From Phymatolithon calcareum (Eukaryota > Rhodophyta > Florideophyceae > Hapalidiales), in NCBI GenBank assembly GCA_977006965.1, contig OZ345354.1, forward strand, positions 1,550,001-1,614,000: a stretch of DNA of 64,000 nt, read 5' to 3'. The position numbers and the translations under genes are program-made. Position 1 is the first letter of the stretch, and every line of letters starts with the position of its first letter. The notes below the pieces were generated by a model. The model worked only from the letters and a program-made list of their open reading frames with translations, was not told where the DNA came from and searched no databases. This document shows, piece by piece, positions 20,166 to 30,610 of this stretch.

Positions 20166-20774
20166 CCCATGTCTGCGAGACCTGTTTTACGTAAACGGCG
20201 TTGTAGGCGCAGTTCAATTCACTGCAAGTCTGGCATGAATACTGTGACCACCTTCAGTGGCCCCTCGCTCCTGTAATTCGGGATTTACGTCTGCGATGAT
20301 AGTTGCTACCATGGCTGAGCGCCAGGGCAGCACTCTAGTTTTTTCGACACATCCTCACGTTACGCCCATTGCTAACCAACTTTCTCATTTGACCCCAAGT
20401 TTTCGCTCTCCTCAGTATTACTCTCTTCAGTTTAATTGGATAAGGGATATGTAAAATCACATGGATTCACTCGTTCGCGACTTGGCTAATGCTTTCAACA
20501 ATTGTGTGCAGGTTACCGTTTTTGTGAAGCCTCGGTGTCCGATTCACCACGTCCACTGCCGTGCGTTCGCAAAATTAAACCTACAAATGGTACACCGAGC
20601 ATATATCGAGAATGGAGTTGTATTGAATAACATGGCAAACTGAACCACATTACTAACGAAATCCAAGCGAGGCCTGAAAATTCCAGCCGGTCAACGGCCT
20701 CAAACAAAAAACAATATGTGCCGCCAAATTGAAGAAAAAGTAGATCTCAGCAACAAGTAAATAGACTAGTAGAC
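20166..20774. other. Intergenic region, no gene supported
   Basis: Short frames only. It includes the 3' flank of the MGDG synthase gene. No RNA gene or repeat is seen. Confidence 0.45.
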
Positions 20775-22421
20775 TCATTCCCGCCCTCTTGATAGCTCCG
20801 GGTGAGTGTACCCAAACAAGCTAGGCATCGACCGATGCACAACACGGTAAAAGTTTCCCAGATAAAACCGCGACATCGCAATATATCCGTTCGGTACACG
20901 TTGTGCCGGTTGCAGAGCCCTACGCCGATTAAATGCCTCGCGCTCCTTTAACCGCGTCTGACCAACAGTCCATATATCGCTTGCAATCTGACAGCTCGAT
21001 TTGGGTCGTCCAAGACTTCGAGCACGACCAGCAATAGCCCCACGAAGTTCAGGATCAGCAACCCAATTTGCAGCGCAATCAGCAATTGCCTCCGGTGTTG
21101 CATGAAACTCACCAGAGCCCGATTCCGTAACCAGTTGCACATTACCCTCCTCCTGTCCGGGCAAAAATCCAGTTAGAATGATAGGTAGACCGCGAATCCA
21201 GGCCTCGGCAATAGTTCCTGGTCCAGCCTTTGAGCAAAGAATGTCACATGCAGACATCCATTCGCTCATGTTGTTAACAAAACCTTTGAGTACGACGGGA
21301 ATAGGCCATGAACGGGCTTGTAATTGTCTGAGAAGCTTTTTGTTCTTCCCGCATACAACTATAAGTTGGCCCCCGGTCGAGCCAACTTCGTCGTTAATCT
21401 TCATTGCGATTGCGGACGCAATTGCCGACAGCCCACCGACACCGTCTCCACCGCCCACTAGAAGCACTGCGGGCATGTCCTGCGCCATACCAAGCTCGTG
21501 TCGCAGTTCATTTCGGGATCGATTTTCTGTCCAGAAAGAAGGACGAATTGGAAGTCCAAATAGACGAATTTGTTCATCTGAAAGCCCCTTACTTGACGCA
21601 ATTTCCCGAAGTGGTTCACTGGGTACATATACCAGGTCCGCGCGTCTGTCAAACCACGTCGGATGTGCGCCGCCCAGGTCGGTGACAACTGTGACGTAAG
21701 GCGGAGTTGGACGATCGTACAAGTCACGCATGTACGCCAGCACCGACAGAGATAGCGTGTTCACAAGTGGATGTACAGATACAATAAGGTCTGGCGAGGC
21801 CCTTTCAAAATAACGGCGTACCTTCGCATGACAAAACACCGAAAATGCAGATTCGGTGAGCCAGCGCGTAGGGGGGAACTGAGCCCATAGGTAAAAGAAT
21901 TTCCAGAGAAGAGGTCGTTTCGCCAGATATGTGTATTGTCGCGGAAAATTGTGAAACGGAAAGCCAGCAACATTAGTCCAGAAATCGACGGTTGTTATTT
22001 CAGTTCGTCCAGGATAAAGCTGTTCGAACGCAGCTTCAAGCGCTTGTGCGCTCGCACGGTGACCGCCGCCGGTCTCAGACATTAGCACGAGGATGCGAAA
22101 TACACCTTCGGAAGAAGATGTCGACGGAGATGTAGAAGTATCAACGGTAAGTGAAATGGCAGCGATATCTGTATGCACAGGATCACTACTGTTACCTCGA
22201 AATGGTCGTCCGACAGGCGAAGCTGCAGGTGCAAAACGGTTGACAGCGCGAGGTGAAGTGTCTTGTGTGAGGTCTATTGCGCCAGGGTCATCGTGGAGGT
22301 CATCGACGCCGACCACAAGTGCGGAACGCTCGTCGGAAGAAAGATGTTTGCGCGAACCGCCGGGGACGCTTTGCGCGCCGCCCATTGCCCACCGCCCCCC
22401 GGTTCTCACCGGTGGGCGCAC
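20775..22421 (-). CDS. MGD1: Monogalactosyldiacylglycerol synthase (GT28)
   Basis: MGDG synthase transfers galactose from UDP-galactose to diacylglycerol at the chloroplast envelope. This makes the main thylakoid lipid. The frame gives 548 aa. The family signature SETGGGHRASAQALEAAF is at residues 115-132, with GGGH at 118-121. The N-terminal domain contains NFPRQYTYLAKRPLLWKFFY and HAKVRRYFERASPDLIVSVHP. The C-terminal GT28 domain contains VLLVGGGDGVGGL, then CSKAGPGTIAEAWIRGLPII and GFLPGQEEGNV, the motif typical of plant-type MGD. The first 105 residues are low-complexity and probably include a transit peptide. An in-frame ATG at 22383 is an alternative start. It is divergent from the gene at 22804. 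The family assignment is firm and is good evidence for a plastid. Confidence 0.93.
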   Translation of the reverse strand: MRPPVRTGGRWAMGGAQSVPGGSRKHLSSDERSALVVGVDDLHDDPGAIDLTQDTSPRAVNRFAPAASPVGRPFRGNSSDPVHTDIAAISLTVDTSTSPSTSSSEGVFRILVLMSETGGGHRASAQALEAAFEQLYPGRTEITTVDFWTNVAGFPFHNFPRQYTYLAKRPLLWKFFYLWAQFPPTRWLTESAFSVFCHAKVRRYFERASPDLIVSVHPLVNTLSLSVLAYMRDLYDRPTPPYVTVVTDLGGAHPTWFDRRADLVYVPSEPLREIASSKGLSDEQIRLFGLPIRPSFWTENRSRNELRHELGMAQDMPAVLLVGGGDGVGGLSAIASAIAMKINDEVGSTGGQLIVVCGKNKKLLRQLQARSWPIPVVLKGFVNNMSEWMSACDILCSKAGPGTIAEAWIRGLPIILTGFLPGQEEGNVQLVTESGSGEFHATPEAIADCAANWVADPELRGAIAGRARSLGRPKSSCQIASDIWTVGQTRLKEREAFNRRRALQPAQRVPNGYIAMSRFYLGNFYRVVHRSMPSLFGYTHPELSRGRE

Positions 22422-22803
22422 ATCTGCTGCGCCGCGTAATTTATGGAAGAGTCGTTGTCGGCAGCGTCACCTTTGCTTTTGTTTGGAGGCTTGCTGTGCA
22501 CTGATAGCGACGGTTTTCACCCACTCGCAGTCAGTCACTCAGTCACTTCAACACATAATTCAGCTAGACCGGCCGGACTTCAAATATTTATCTAAATTTC
22601 AATGAAATTGTCATCCAATGATAGCAATTCATCCACTTCACTGTAAGGAAAACTACTGTATTTCAGTTGTCAGTATGATTCAGGTATTCTAATGATAGCA
22701 CTATCATATCCGTATCTTGTCAACTCGAGCAAGTGTACTTGGTAGGTAGTGCCAGCCCGACTCTTAAGGACTGACTGAGATCAGTCCTCTCGGATTCATC
22801 AAC
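22422..22803. promoter_or_regulatory. Divergent intergenic region
   Basis: About 380 bases lie between the start of MGDG synthase on the minus strand and the start of the next gene on the plus strand, so they must hold both promoters. The DNA is AT-rich with short repeats (AATGATAGCA twice, near 22617 and 22691; TCAGTCACTCAGTCACTTC near 22530). No canonical TATA box stands out. Confidence 0.4.
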
Positions 22804-23653
22804 ATGCTGGCCAGAGTGTCTCACCGATTTTCTACGGCCGTCGAGGCCAATGCTTCACTTCGAGCAGCAGCTGCAAAGAGCTGGGATCGATTAATTGTAC
22901 GTCAAGTAGTCGATTTGAACTCCATTTTCCCATGTGAAAGCTTGGAATTTTGATTCTAACTTGATGTAATGTCTCAATTTTCTCGTACAGGACGCAGAAT
23001 GGGTCGATATGGATGAGAAAATTCCAGAAATTGGTGACGCGGAGGCGGTAATCGATAAATATAGAGCCGTGTACGACGGTTCTGAAGACTCCGTAAGTGG
23101 ATATACTCCTTATCTACCTGTGATCAGTTGGGTGCGTTCTTCCACTGACTATTTTCCACACGGCTTGACTTCTCAACTTTCAGTTGTACAAATCTATGTC
23201 TGATTTGTATGTTGCCAAAGAAGCTGCCAAAATCTGCGAGTTATACTCGGACCATATTGACCACCTATCGCGCGAGCACATGGACATGACGGGCGCTCTC
23301 GGAAGTAAGTTGGAGCATTGATTGCAAATTGTACAAAACGTAATACGTTTTCAATGATGAACTTACGGAATCACATTGAATTTTACGCGCGTGTCCTAGA
23401 TGAAACCCAGATTCCGGAGGGAAAGGAGAAGGCCGCAGTGCAGACGCTGCGCGAATACGTCAGTTTTGTCAATAGCCTGGAAAATGATCGTATCCAGCGC
23501 AAAGTTGAGGCGCAACTCGGTCGTAAGATTATTGTCCTTCGAATGGCACTCTCAATCGAAAACTTTTCACTGCATTTCACGCCGATGGCCTGCGATAGAA
23601 TGGTCACCGATGTCAACCCTCAACCCTCAACAGCAGCCGAAGGACAAAAATAA
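22804..23653 (+). CDS. Small mitochondrial-type protein, three introns
   Basis: Four exons are inferred: 22804-22896, 22991-23092, 23184-23304 and 23400-23653. Introns of 94, 91 and 95 nt all begin GT and end AG. Joined they give 189 aa in frame. The N-terminus MLARVSHRFST is a typical mitochondrial presequence. The rest is charged and mostly helical (EWVDMDEKIPEIGDAEAV, then LYKSMSDLYVAKEAAKICEL). It ends in a region containing RKVEAQLGRKIIVLRMALS. I do not recognise the family. The small size, presequence and helical content would suit a subunit of a mitochondrial complex. Internal frames that cross the introns end quickly, which supports the splicing model. Confidence 0.75.
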
Positions 23654-23847
23654 GGAAATTTGGAATCTAAAATTCATTGGTAATATTACTGTTAACGGAA
23701 CGGGATTGGCCACATTTTGATGAAGATATCATATTGTATACTATGATAGATAAACGTCCCAACTCTCTCTGGTTATCGGATCAGGCATCAGCAGCCTGTC
23801 CATCGTGATTTGCCACCAGCGACCCTTCGCCGTGCTCGCGATCCGCG

Positions 23848-24918
23848 ATGCTGGCCCTTCGCCATGCGCGATCCAGAGTACCACTGTCCATCCGCAGCGC
23901 GTACCCTGTGTCCTGCCAAGTCTCGGCGCTTTCGACAACACCAGAGGAGAAAAGCAGTCGATTAGGGCAGCTCACGGAGTCGATCCAAGATGTGAAGGAT
24001 CGTGCCGTGACAGCGTTTAGACAATTTTCCCCATACTACGACCAGCTCTCCGAAAGATACAGCCGCGCAGCTGCGTCGCCCTACGGTCGCTTGATGCGTC
24101 TCGATAGCCCGACAGGCGCTCAACTTCTCTTTCTTCCATGTGCATGGGGAATCGCCGCGGGTGCATCATCAGTGGTCGATGTGGTTGGTCTATCCGCACT
24201 TCTCTATGGTGGTGCAGTGCTTGTACGAGGGGCTGGATGCACGGTGAACGACATCTGGGACGCTGACGTTGATGCCAAGGTGGAGCGAACGGCGTTGCGT
24301 CCAATTGCTGCGGGGGAAGTATCAATTCCAGCGGCAGTTGCGTTTTCCGTGGTGCAATTTCTAGGAGGTCTCGGAATTCTTACATCCTTGACTCCCACAA
24401 GCTTTATACTCGGAACGGCAACACTCGTGCCGGTACTCTATTACCCCCTCGCGAAACGCGTCCTCAAGTATCCACAGGCAGCACTCGCACTCACTTTTAA
24501 CTCGGGCGCGCTCATCGGGTACGCTGCAGTCACCAACGCCCTCGCACTTCCGGCTGTTATGTTGTACGGTTCCGGTGTTTGCTGGACTATGGTATACGAT
24601 ACAATTTACGGGCATCAGGACAAGAAGGATGACAGTAAGCTTGGACTTAATTCAACGGCACTGGAGTTTGGGGATAACACCCGATCCGTCCTTGCGGCGT
24701 TCGCGACGGGTCAGTTCTCGTGCCTCTTAGCGGTGGGACTGCTCTGTGATTTGTCCACACCTTTTTACATGGGCACTGCGATTGCAGCGTCGCGGGTTTA
24801 CAATCAGGTGTACTATACAGATCTTGACAATCCAAAGGAATGTGGCCGTGCGTTCAAGGAGAGTGCAGCGACGGGAGCGCTAATTTGGGGCTCCATTCTT
24901 GCGGGGCGTCTGTTTTGA
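23848..24918 (+). CDS. COQ2: 4-hydroxybenzoate polyprenyltransferase
   Basis: COQ2 attaches the polyprenyl tail to 4-hydroxybenzoate in ubiquinone synthesis at the mitochondrial inner membrane. The 356-aa protein starts with an Arg/Ser-rich presequence. The UbiA domain has the first aspartate motif NDIWDADVDAKVERTALRP at 134-152 and the second, YDTIYGHQDKKDD, at about 250-262. Both are intact and closely match the eukaryotic COQ2 consensus, including the NSGALIGYAAV and STALEFGDNT segments. Several hydrophobic helices lie between and after them. The length is normal and no intron is seen. It lies 194 bases downstream of another mitochondrial gene on the same strand. Confidence 0.95.
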   Translation: MLALRHARSRVPLSIRSAYPVSCQVSALSTTPEEKSSRLGQLTESIQDVKDRAVTAFRQFSPYYDQLSERYSRAAASPYGRLMRLDSPTGAQLLFLPCAWGIAAGASSVVDVVGLSALLYGGAVLVRGAGCTVNDIWDADVDAKVERTALRPIAAGEVSIPAAVAFSVVQFLGGLGILTSLTPTSFILGTATLVPVLYYPLAKRVLKYPQAALALTFNSGALIGYAAVTNALALPAVMLYGSGVCWTMVYDTIYGHQDKKDDSKLGLNSTALEFGDNTRSVLAAFATGQFSCLLAVGLLCDLSTPFYMGTAIAASRVYNQVYYTDLDNPKECGRAFKESAATGALIWGSILAGRLF

Positions 24919-26723
24919 GCTGTTTTTCCTGAGCGTGGTAGGCAGTGTACGACAATGATGGTCCCATGTTGGTGATATTTGCTTCGTAAACTCATGTCCT
25001 TATGGTCAGCCATTTTCACGTCACGGAACACAGTTTGCATGTGTGACGCTCCCTGCGCTGGACAGGGTGAGTGGTGTCTGCAGTTTTTGTGCTAGTACTC
25101 CCTCTACTCTTGGACTCGACGAACAGTACTCACCAACTTTAGATGCTGCGCGCCAAAGCGTGCTTCTAGACTATGATGATAGGCGCAATTACCTCTGCGT
25201 TCTACATTGCGGACATGCGTGGTTTCCTTGACTACCTGCGCGGGTTAAAGTAGTGTGGTTTGTTCGGTGGTGTTATTGAGCTCAGAGGGGCTCCATAACC
25301 AGGGACTGTTCGTTGTCAGTGTCTTGCAGTATTCCATAGGGAATTGTCTACAATACTACAAACAGCGCGTCAAGTTTGACTTGCGCATTAGGTGTTCTCG
25401 AATTGGAGTAGCACCCTGTCTATCGCCAATCTACTGCAGTGCCTCGACAATCAGCAGGATGAAGCAATAGACCATTTGCAGCATCAAAAAGGAAGTTCCC
25501 CTGGGACTGCAAGCACTCAACTGGCCCGAAATATACTTTGATGATCCATATGGTCTGAGTAAGAAAGGTTGCCAAAAACCGCAAGAATTTATTTCCAGTC
25601 CTCATTCCGTCCTTCCCCAGACATTGTTCTCGGAGGGACACAATCCTCAAATGAGCTGAAGTGTGTGCTGTGAACTGGATTTTCATTTTCTAGGTGTCCT
25701 AAGGCGTATGTTGCAAGGACAGAGTTTCGGTACGATTTCTTGACGACCCGGTTCGAGAATCGAGCTCAATGTGCAGCCTTTCCTCCGAATGCGATCGAGG
25801 AAGGGACAGTATTGAACCTTATCTTCCAGCTTTATAATCCAAATTGAGCGATTATTGCATGAGTTGGTACCCGATTGCTTGTTGCCGAATCGACATGGAA
25901 CTGCTGTGCATTTACAAACGACACCCCAGCATGACATGTATATTAATTGAGGTCGTCTTCTCCCCCTACTTTCCCTTGCACAGCTTATGTGAAGGCCTTC
26001 ACCGACCTGAGGATGGACCTCTTCTCCAGGGAAACGGATAAATTGAAATCCAGTCTGGACTAGAGAGGGTAATTGGTCCGGGACTGAGGCTACATGCAGT
26101 CCGCTTTGCCCCTACACCTATGTTGAGGGACTAGACTTTGTTTTCATTTTTCTTTCACCGGTTCGATATCCTGTCGTAGTCTGGTTGCCCATAGTGTCTT
26201 TTTCACTGAACGTCAGTATTGCTCTGCAACAGATCAGCTGCCTTAAATACGAATTGGAGGCATTACAATAATTATTAACCTTAACAATATCCTGCAGTCC
26301 CGAGACGCCCCGAGATGCAGAGTTTTGTCTGTTGTAGAACCGGATTCAGAGACAAGCAACTGTTTCTTCCCTCTCTACGGAAAACGGGACCAGTTCGCGT
26401 CATCAGCCATCCATGTGTCGTTTGTCGACAGGTTGACACATGATGTATCGAGTGTTATCATAACGTGGATGACGTCACTATGATATGAGCTCAAAAATTT
26501 CAAACACGTTTGTGAATCCGATTTATGATGCGGCTTTCATCTCCGCGAACACGTTCGTCGATTGGCGAGAGATTTATCATATCGGAAAATTGATAGCGTT
26601 AGGAGATCGAACGCCAAAATCAGATGCACCTGGTGATTACGCGGGAAGTTGTCAACAATAGAACCTAGCGATTTCTCGATTTATTTTAGTTTTCAATTAT
26701 CAGGTTTGGTTTAGTTTAGTTTT
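24919..26723. other. 1.8-kb intergenic region, no gene supported
   Basis: Lies between the 3' ends of COQ2 and CDT2. Several frames of 60-90 codons exist on both strands, but none has a domain, a good start or a splice pattern. No tRNA, snRNA or long repeat is recognised. TTATCATAACGTGG and CTATGATATGAGC near 26457-26490 resemble the inner end of the MITE repeat at 13738-13752 over about 12 bases, which may be chance. Confidence 0.5.
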
Positions 26724-28238
26724 TTAGTTCGAAACAGGCAATCGCGCCGCAGCCGACTTTGGCCTGAAATAGTTTCGGATGTCAGCATCCTTATATCTGT
26801 TAGGGGTACTTGAGTTAGTTACCTCATCATTTCGATCCACGCATCTAGCTGTGCGCGCCTTGATCTTCGGTCGTGAAATTCGAGCCACGCTTTCCGAGTA
26901 TCGTTCTATGGCATCACGCTCTGGGGCGTTATCTGCCAGTGCCGGTGCCGCACGTCTCGTCGCGTCCACAGTCCACACCTTGGCGGTTGAGTCATCTGCA
27001 CACGTTGCCAATTTCAGTGGATCTCGTCGGCACCAATCCACCGCCGATGCCTCACCGCCGTGATGGCCTTCCAATTCAAGAATTGGGTGCACAGCTCCGC
27101 CGATCGCGGTTGCCTTCACGTCCCAGATGTAAGCTTTTGCATCTGCAGACCCGCTCAGCACATGATCTCCGTCTGGCGAAAATCTTGCGCGGATGTAGAA
27201 GGAAGTTTGTGTATGTCCCGTCAGAACTCGAGAATGTCCGAGGGAAAGATTGTTTGCGTTATACAGATAAATTGTGCTGTCAGTCGAGCTCACGAGAAGA
27301 TGACGACCCTGTTCGTCAATGTCAATATGAGCAATGCCGTGAGTGCGTCGCGCTCGTGGAAGATTGTCACGGCGTTGTTCAGTTGCCGGAGTTACAGAGG
27401 AGACGCATACTGCGGAGAGTAGATTTCCATGCTTCTCCGCAGTTGGAGATGTCTTGGATGAGTTGCGTAAGCTTCTGAGATCCCACAATTTTACAGTTCC
27501 ATCGGCGGCACCGGCGGTATATAGCATGGAATCACGACCCGGGTAAAACGCTAACGATGTCACACTGGCGGCATGCGAAAGTTTAGGCTTCTCCGCTCGA
27601 ACCCTTCGCCTCTTCCGAACACCGGCAGGCGAGACAAACACGCTTGGCGGGACGTGCGGCTGGTGGATAGTAAATACCGGTGCATGGTATTCCTCCCGGT
27701 TCACTCTGTCCGTTACACTTGGCGTACGGAGGTCAAATGCGCGAACGTTTCCGTCCCGCGCAGCAGACATTAGAACGTTGGGCATCGATGGCAATGCTCT
27801 AATGCACTTGGCCGATCCTGAATGTCCCCTAAGTAAAGCTCGTCGAAAGTTGGTCTCAACGTCGAACACGCGCACTGTTGCGTCACCCGACGCCGTCGCC
27901 ACAAGGCTGTCATTCTGCATCCAGATGATATCGAAGATTGCGTTGTCATGGGCCAGAAAACGTGCCGTCGGTGTTGTTGCTCGTGTCGCTGCGTGCATCT
28001 GATCATTGAGAGAACGACGGGTATCGAGTACTGTGACCACACCTTCCTCGTCCGCAGCAGCGAGGGCATGACCACCGAGCGCGGTGGTTGAAAATGCAAG
28101 AGCGAACGGTGGTACTGCGACCGGAACCCCATTTCGATTGACGCTCCAGAATCCGTATTCCATCTCTCTTGGACTATTCAGCCCTCCAAGGAGCCGATTG
28201 ACACATGGCACTGAAGAAAGGAATTCGCATCGAAGCAA
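26724..28238 (-). CDS. DTL: CDT2/DTL, WD40 substrate receptor of CRL4
   Basis: CDT2 is the substrate receptor of the CRL4 ubiquitin ligase that destroys CDT1 and other proteins on PCNA-loaded chromatin. The frame gives 504 aa. The order of segments matches CDT2 closely. GVPVAVPPFALAFS is followed by AAADEEGVV, HDNAIFDIIWMQNDSLVATA, GDATVRVFDVE and ARDGNVRAFDLR, then SAGA-type TAGAADGTVKLWDLR. GHTQTSFYIRARFSPDGDH, SGSADAKAYIWDV and TCADDSTAKVW complete seven WD repeats. The last 20 residues contain DADIRNYFRPKS. This resembles the C-terminal PIP box of animal CDT2 (hydrophobic-x-x-YF followed by a basic residue and KS), with Asp rather than Gln at the first position. E2F-like sites lie 460-640 bases upstream. 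Assignment is firm. Confidence 0.93.
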   Translation of the reverse strand: MLRCEFLSSVPCVNRLLGGLNSPREMEYGFWSVNRNGVPVAVPPFALAFSTTALGGHALAAADEEGVVTVLDTRRSLNDQMHAATRATTPTARFLAHDNAIFDIIWMQNDSLVATASGDATVRVFDVETNFRRALLRGHSGSAKCIRALPSMPNVLMSAARDGNVRAFDLRTPSVTDRVNREEYHAPVFTIHQPHVPPSVFVSPAGVRKRRRVRAEKPKLSHAASVTSLAFYPGRDSMLYTAGAADGTVKLWDLRSLRNSSKTSPTAEKHGNLLSAVCVSSVTPATEQRRDNLPRARRTHGIAHIDIDEQGRHLLVSSTDSTIYLYNANNLSLGHSRVLTGHTQTSFYIRARFSPDGDHVLSGSADAKAYIWDVKATAIGGAVHPILELEGHHGGEASAVDWCRRDPLKLATCADDSTAKVWTVDATRRAAPALADNAPERDAIERYSESVARISRPKIKARTARCVDRNDEVTNSSTPNRYKDADIRNYFRPKSAAARLPVSN

Positions 28239-28698
28239 TGGAAAATAGAGTCAGTCTCAAGCTGTTGGCAATCGGATCGATGTTGCAACGTGATGATGGA
28301 GAGGAAAAGCGCGATGGACAAATCGGAAGAGGAAAACTTACATGATGACGAATAGCCAAGTTCCCGTCGACGCGTTGAGGAGAACAGCGGCATATTGTCG
28401 AATCCGTCCAATTGATCTGAGGAATCGCACTTGCGTGTGCTGGTATGGATGCCGACGGATGGAGGAGGAAACTGTCCGTCCTTGTCAAGTTGGCGGACGT
28501 GATGCGAGATGGCCTCTCCCCCCCCACCAAGCTGGTACTCAGTATTTAAGGGGTGAGCCGGAATGTGCTACTGAGAGACGTATGCATAGGAATTCACGGC
28601 ACAGGTAAGGCGGGGAGGTATGGTGCATATTGAGTTTGGGTAGACCTGTTTGGGCAAACTTGCATTGAAGGGCGCCGTATGTGAAAATGCCTCCTGAT

Positions 28699-28880
28699 GG
28701 CGGGAAGGCGTTCCCGCGCTTGAAATTGGGCTCAACCGCGCAAAATTTCCAGTTGAATTCAGCCACTTCCAACACGTTGCACACGTGTGGCTTTGGACCT
28801 AAAAATGGCGCACAATTCGAACTCAAAATCCGGTGGTATGTATGGACTTCGTGATTGGCCGAAATGGATTCCCGCGAAAA
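28699..28880. promoter_or_regulatory. Cluster of E2F-like sites upstream of CDT2
   Basis: Sites matching the E2F/DP core are GGCGGGAA at 28699-28706, TTCCCGCG at 28711-28718 (an inverted pair), CCGCGCAAAA at 28735-28744 and TTCCCGCGAAAA at 28869-28880, a full consensus. They lie 460-640 bases upstream of the CDT2 start. CDT2 is an S-phase gene under E2F control in animals, so regulation by E2F here is inferred from position and sequence alone. Confidence 0.5.
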
Positions 28881-29230
28881 ATATGAAGAAAACCAAGACA
28901 AATTCCACACCAAAATAAGTTCCAATTTTCGGGCATTGGTCAAACAGCTGCCCTTCACTTCAAAATCCAGTATAACGATTATTCTAAATTTTTTACGGGA
29001 AATATCAGGAAGAGGAATAATACCGAGTGCACTTGTCATAATCCAGACAGTGTACTGCTTTATAATTTCCAAAGATCTACGGATTTTTGGAAATTATAAT
29101 GATGCAGTGCAATTACGAGGCGCCCTTGAGAACACTTGTCACGGGGACATACTGTAATTGAACAAGAGCTCTGTAGAAACGGAAACCCCCAACGAGGAAG
29201 AGAGCCTCTCTTTCCCTCTTTGGGAAGTGC

Positions 29231-29276
29231 CCCGTGCTCCGATTTCTGAGCCATGGCTCAAAAATGAGAGCACGGG
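29231..29276. repeat. 22-bp hairpin with 2-base loop
   Basis: The left arm at 29231-29252 (CCCGTGCTC...GAGCC) and the right arm at 29255-29276 (GGCTC...GAGCACGGG) pair at 19 of 22 positions around the dinucleotide AT. Partial pairing extends outward (AAGAGAG and CTCTTT tracts). It could be a foldback element remnant or a small-RNA-type hairpin. No target duplication is seen. Confidence 0.7.
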
Positions 29277-29903
29277 CGATCTCTTTCCCGAGAGAAGGGC
29301 AACCATTGTACAACTATAGCTGTATTCGGTGTTTGGTGTACAGCGCAGTACAACGACTTTTGCTCGGTACAGTATTAGAAGCTGGACTTCACAGCGTCCG
29401 GATGATGCAGACTGCTCCTCTAGCGTATATTTTCTCTGGATTCACAAACGTCTGGAGAGGGTTTTTCTCCGTATACTTCCCTGGTCTGCCTGATTACGAC
29501 AGGATGGCGAGCAATGGGGTTGGCGGGGAATTTTCGCTCGGTCAACAAAATTTTCGTTGTCGGGTTCCATTTACTTCCCTGCCTTGGTTTGGCAGCTCCC
29601 TGCAAGAATATTGTCCTGATCCGTTTTTCGAAGGAATTGACTTCTGTACCTTCCTCTGGTATTGTAGTTTTGTGACCCAGTAATTCATTGGGATCACAAT
29701 GTAAGCATAAACTGTAAGCATATCTGATCTAGGGTAAGACGTATGATACGTTCCGCCGTCGAGCGACGCCCTGCACATGATGCGATCACCTTCGCTTCCC
29801 TGAAGATCGAACTCATCTCCTACTCCGAAAGACAAGAACTGGTCACCGCTGCGGATTTCTCCACCGTAAGTCGCCAGTTCCTCTATTTCCTTAATTCTTC
29901 AAA

Positions 29904-30348
29904 ATGGCTGCCGTCAAGAAAACGTTTGACACTGGCGGTCAGGAGCAGCAGAAGATCCGTATCACGCTGTCTAGCACCAACGTGAAAAGCCTTGAGAAGG
30001 TTTGCTCTGACCTCATTCACGGTGCAAATGAGAAGCATTTGAAGCTCAAGGGGCCGGTCCGTATGCCCACCAAGGTACTCAGGGTCACTACCCGCAAGTC
30101 CCCATGTGGCGAGGGTACCAATACCTGGGACAGGTTCGAAATGAGGCTGCACAAACGTCTGATCGATATCCGCTCGTCCACAGATATCGTGAAGCAGATC
30201 ACATCCATTAGCATTGAGCCTGGTGTCATTGGTATGTTCATCATTCGTTTTCAGTTGTAGGCGTCTTATTACTTTTTGAATTACTAACGCTTTTATTTTG
30301 GTCATTACATTTTTCCGTCTTGCAGTCGAGGTGTCTATCGGAGCCTAA
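29904..30348 (+). CDS. RPS20: 40S ribosomal protein S20 (uS10)
   Basis: Two exons: 29904-30231 and 30326-30348, with a 94-nt GT-AG intron preceded at its 3' end by a pyrimidine-rich TTTTTCCGTCTTGCAG. The product is 116 aa, close to the usual 119. It starts in a good context (CAAAATGGCT). uS10 family signatures are visible: [20 protein letters not shown], then [20 protein letters not shown] and [17 protein letters not shown]. The last six codons, VEVSIGA-type, lie in the second exon. It is a component of the head of the small cytosolic ribosomal subunit. Without splicing the protein would read through into a short nonsense tail, which supports the intron. Confidence 0.95.
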
Positions 30349-30610
30349 ACAAAAATTTCTAGTCACTAGCACTATTTTTTCATTGCTTCGCACTCCTGTG
30401 CTCTTTTGATGGATAGCTGTTTGGCATGTGAAGAGTTCTGGAAGTGCCTGATTAAATAAATTGAGCAAGCAATTCGTCTGTTTTTTCCAGTTCAGGTTTC
30501 ATCGCATAGCGTTAATGTTCGTTTTTTAGTGTTCGAGTGCATGCAAAATCTCCGCATGTGGGCCTCTCCGGCAAAACTTGATCCCCAAACCGTTCAAGCC
30601 CCTCTAAGGG

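Larger units (their letters stand above)
28239..29903. other. 1.66-kb divergent intergenic region
   Basis: Separates CDT2 (minus) from RPS20 (plus). It holds E2F-like sites at 28699-28880 and a 22-bp hairpin at 29231-29276, listed separately. A possible splice donor (CCACCGTAAGT) lies at about 29868, 35 bases before the RPS20 ATG. Short frames only; no other gene supported. Confidence 0.5.

Noticed and set aside
22804-23653. Identification as ATP synthase subunit d
   Set aside because: Size and helical character are suggestive, but no signature motif of that family is visible, so the protein was left unnamed.
28174-28530. A minus-strand frame overlapping the 5' end of CDT2
   Set aside because: Different phase from CDT2, Ser/Pro-rich without a domain. 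The CDT2 start at 28238 matches the family's N-terminus.
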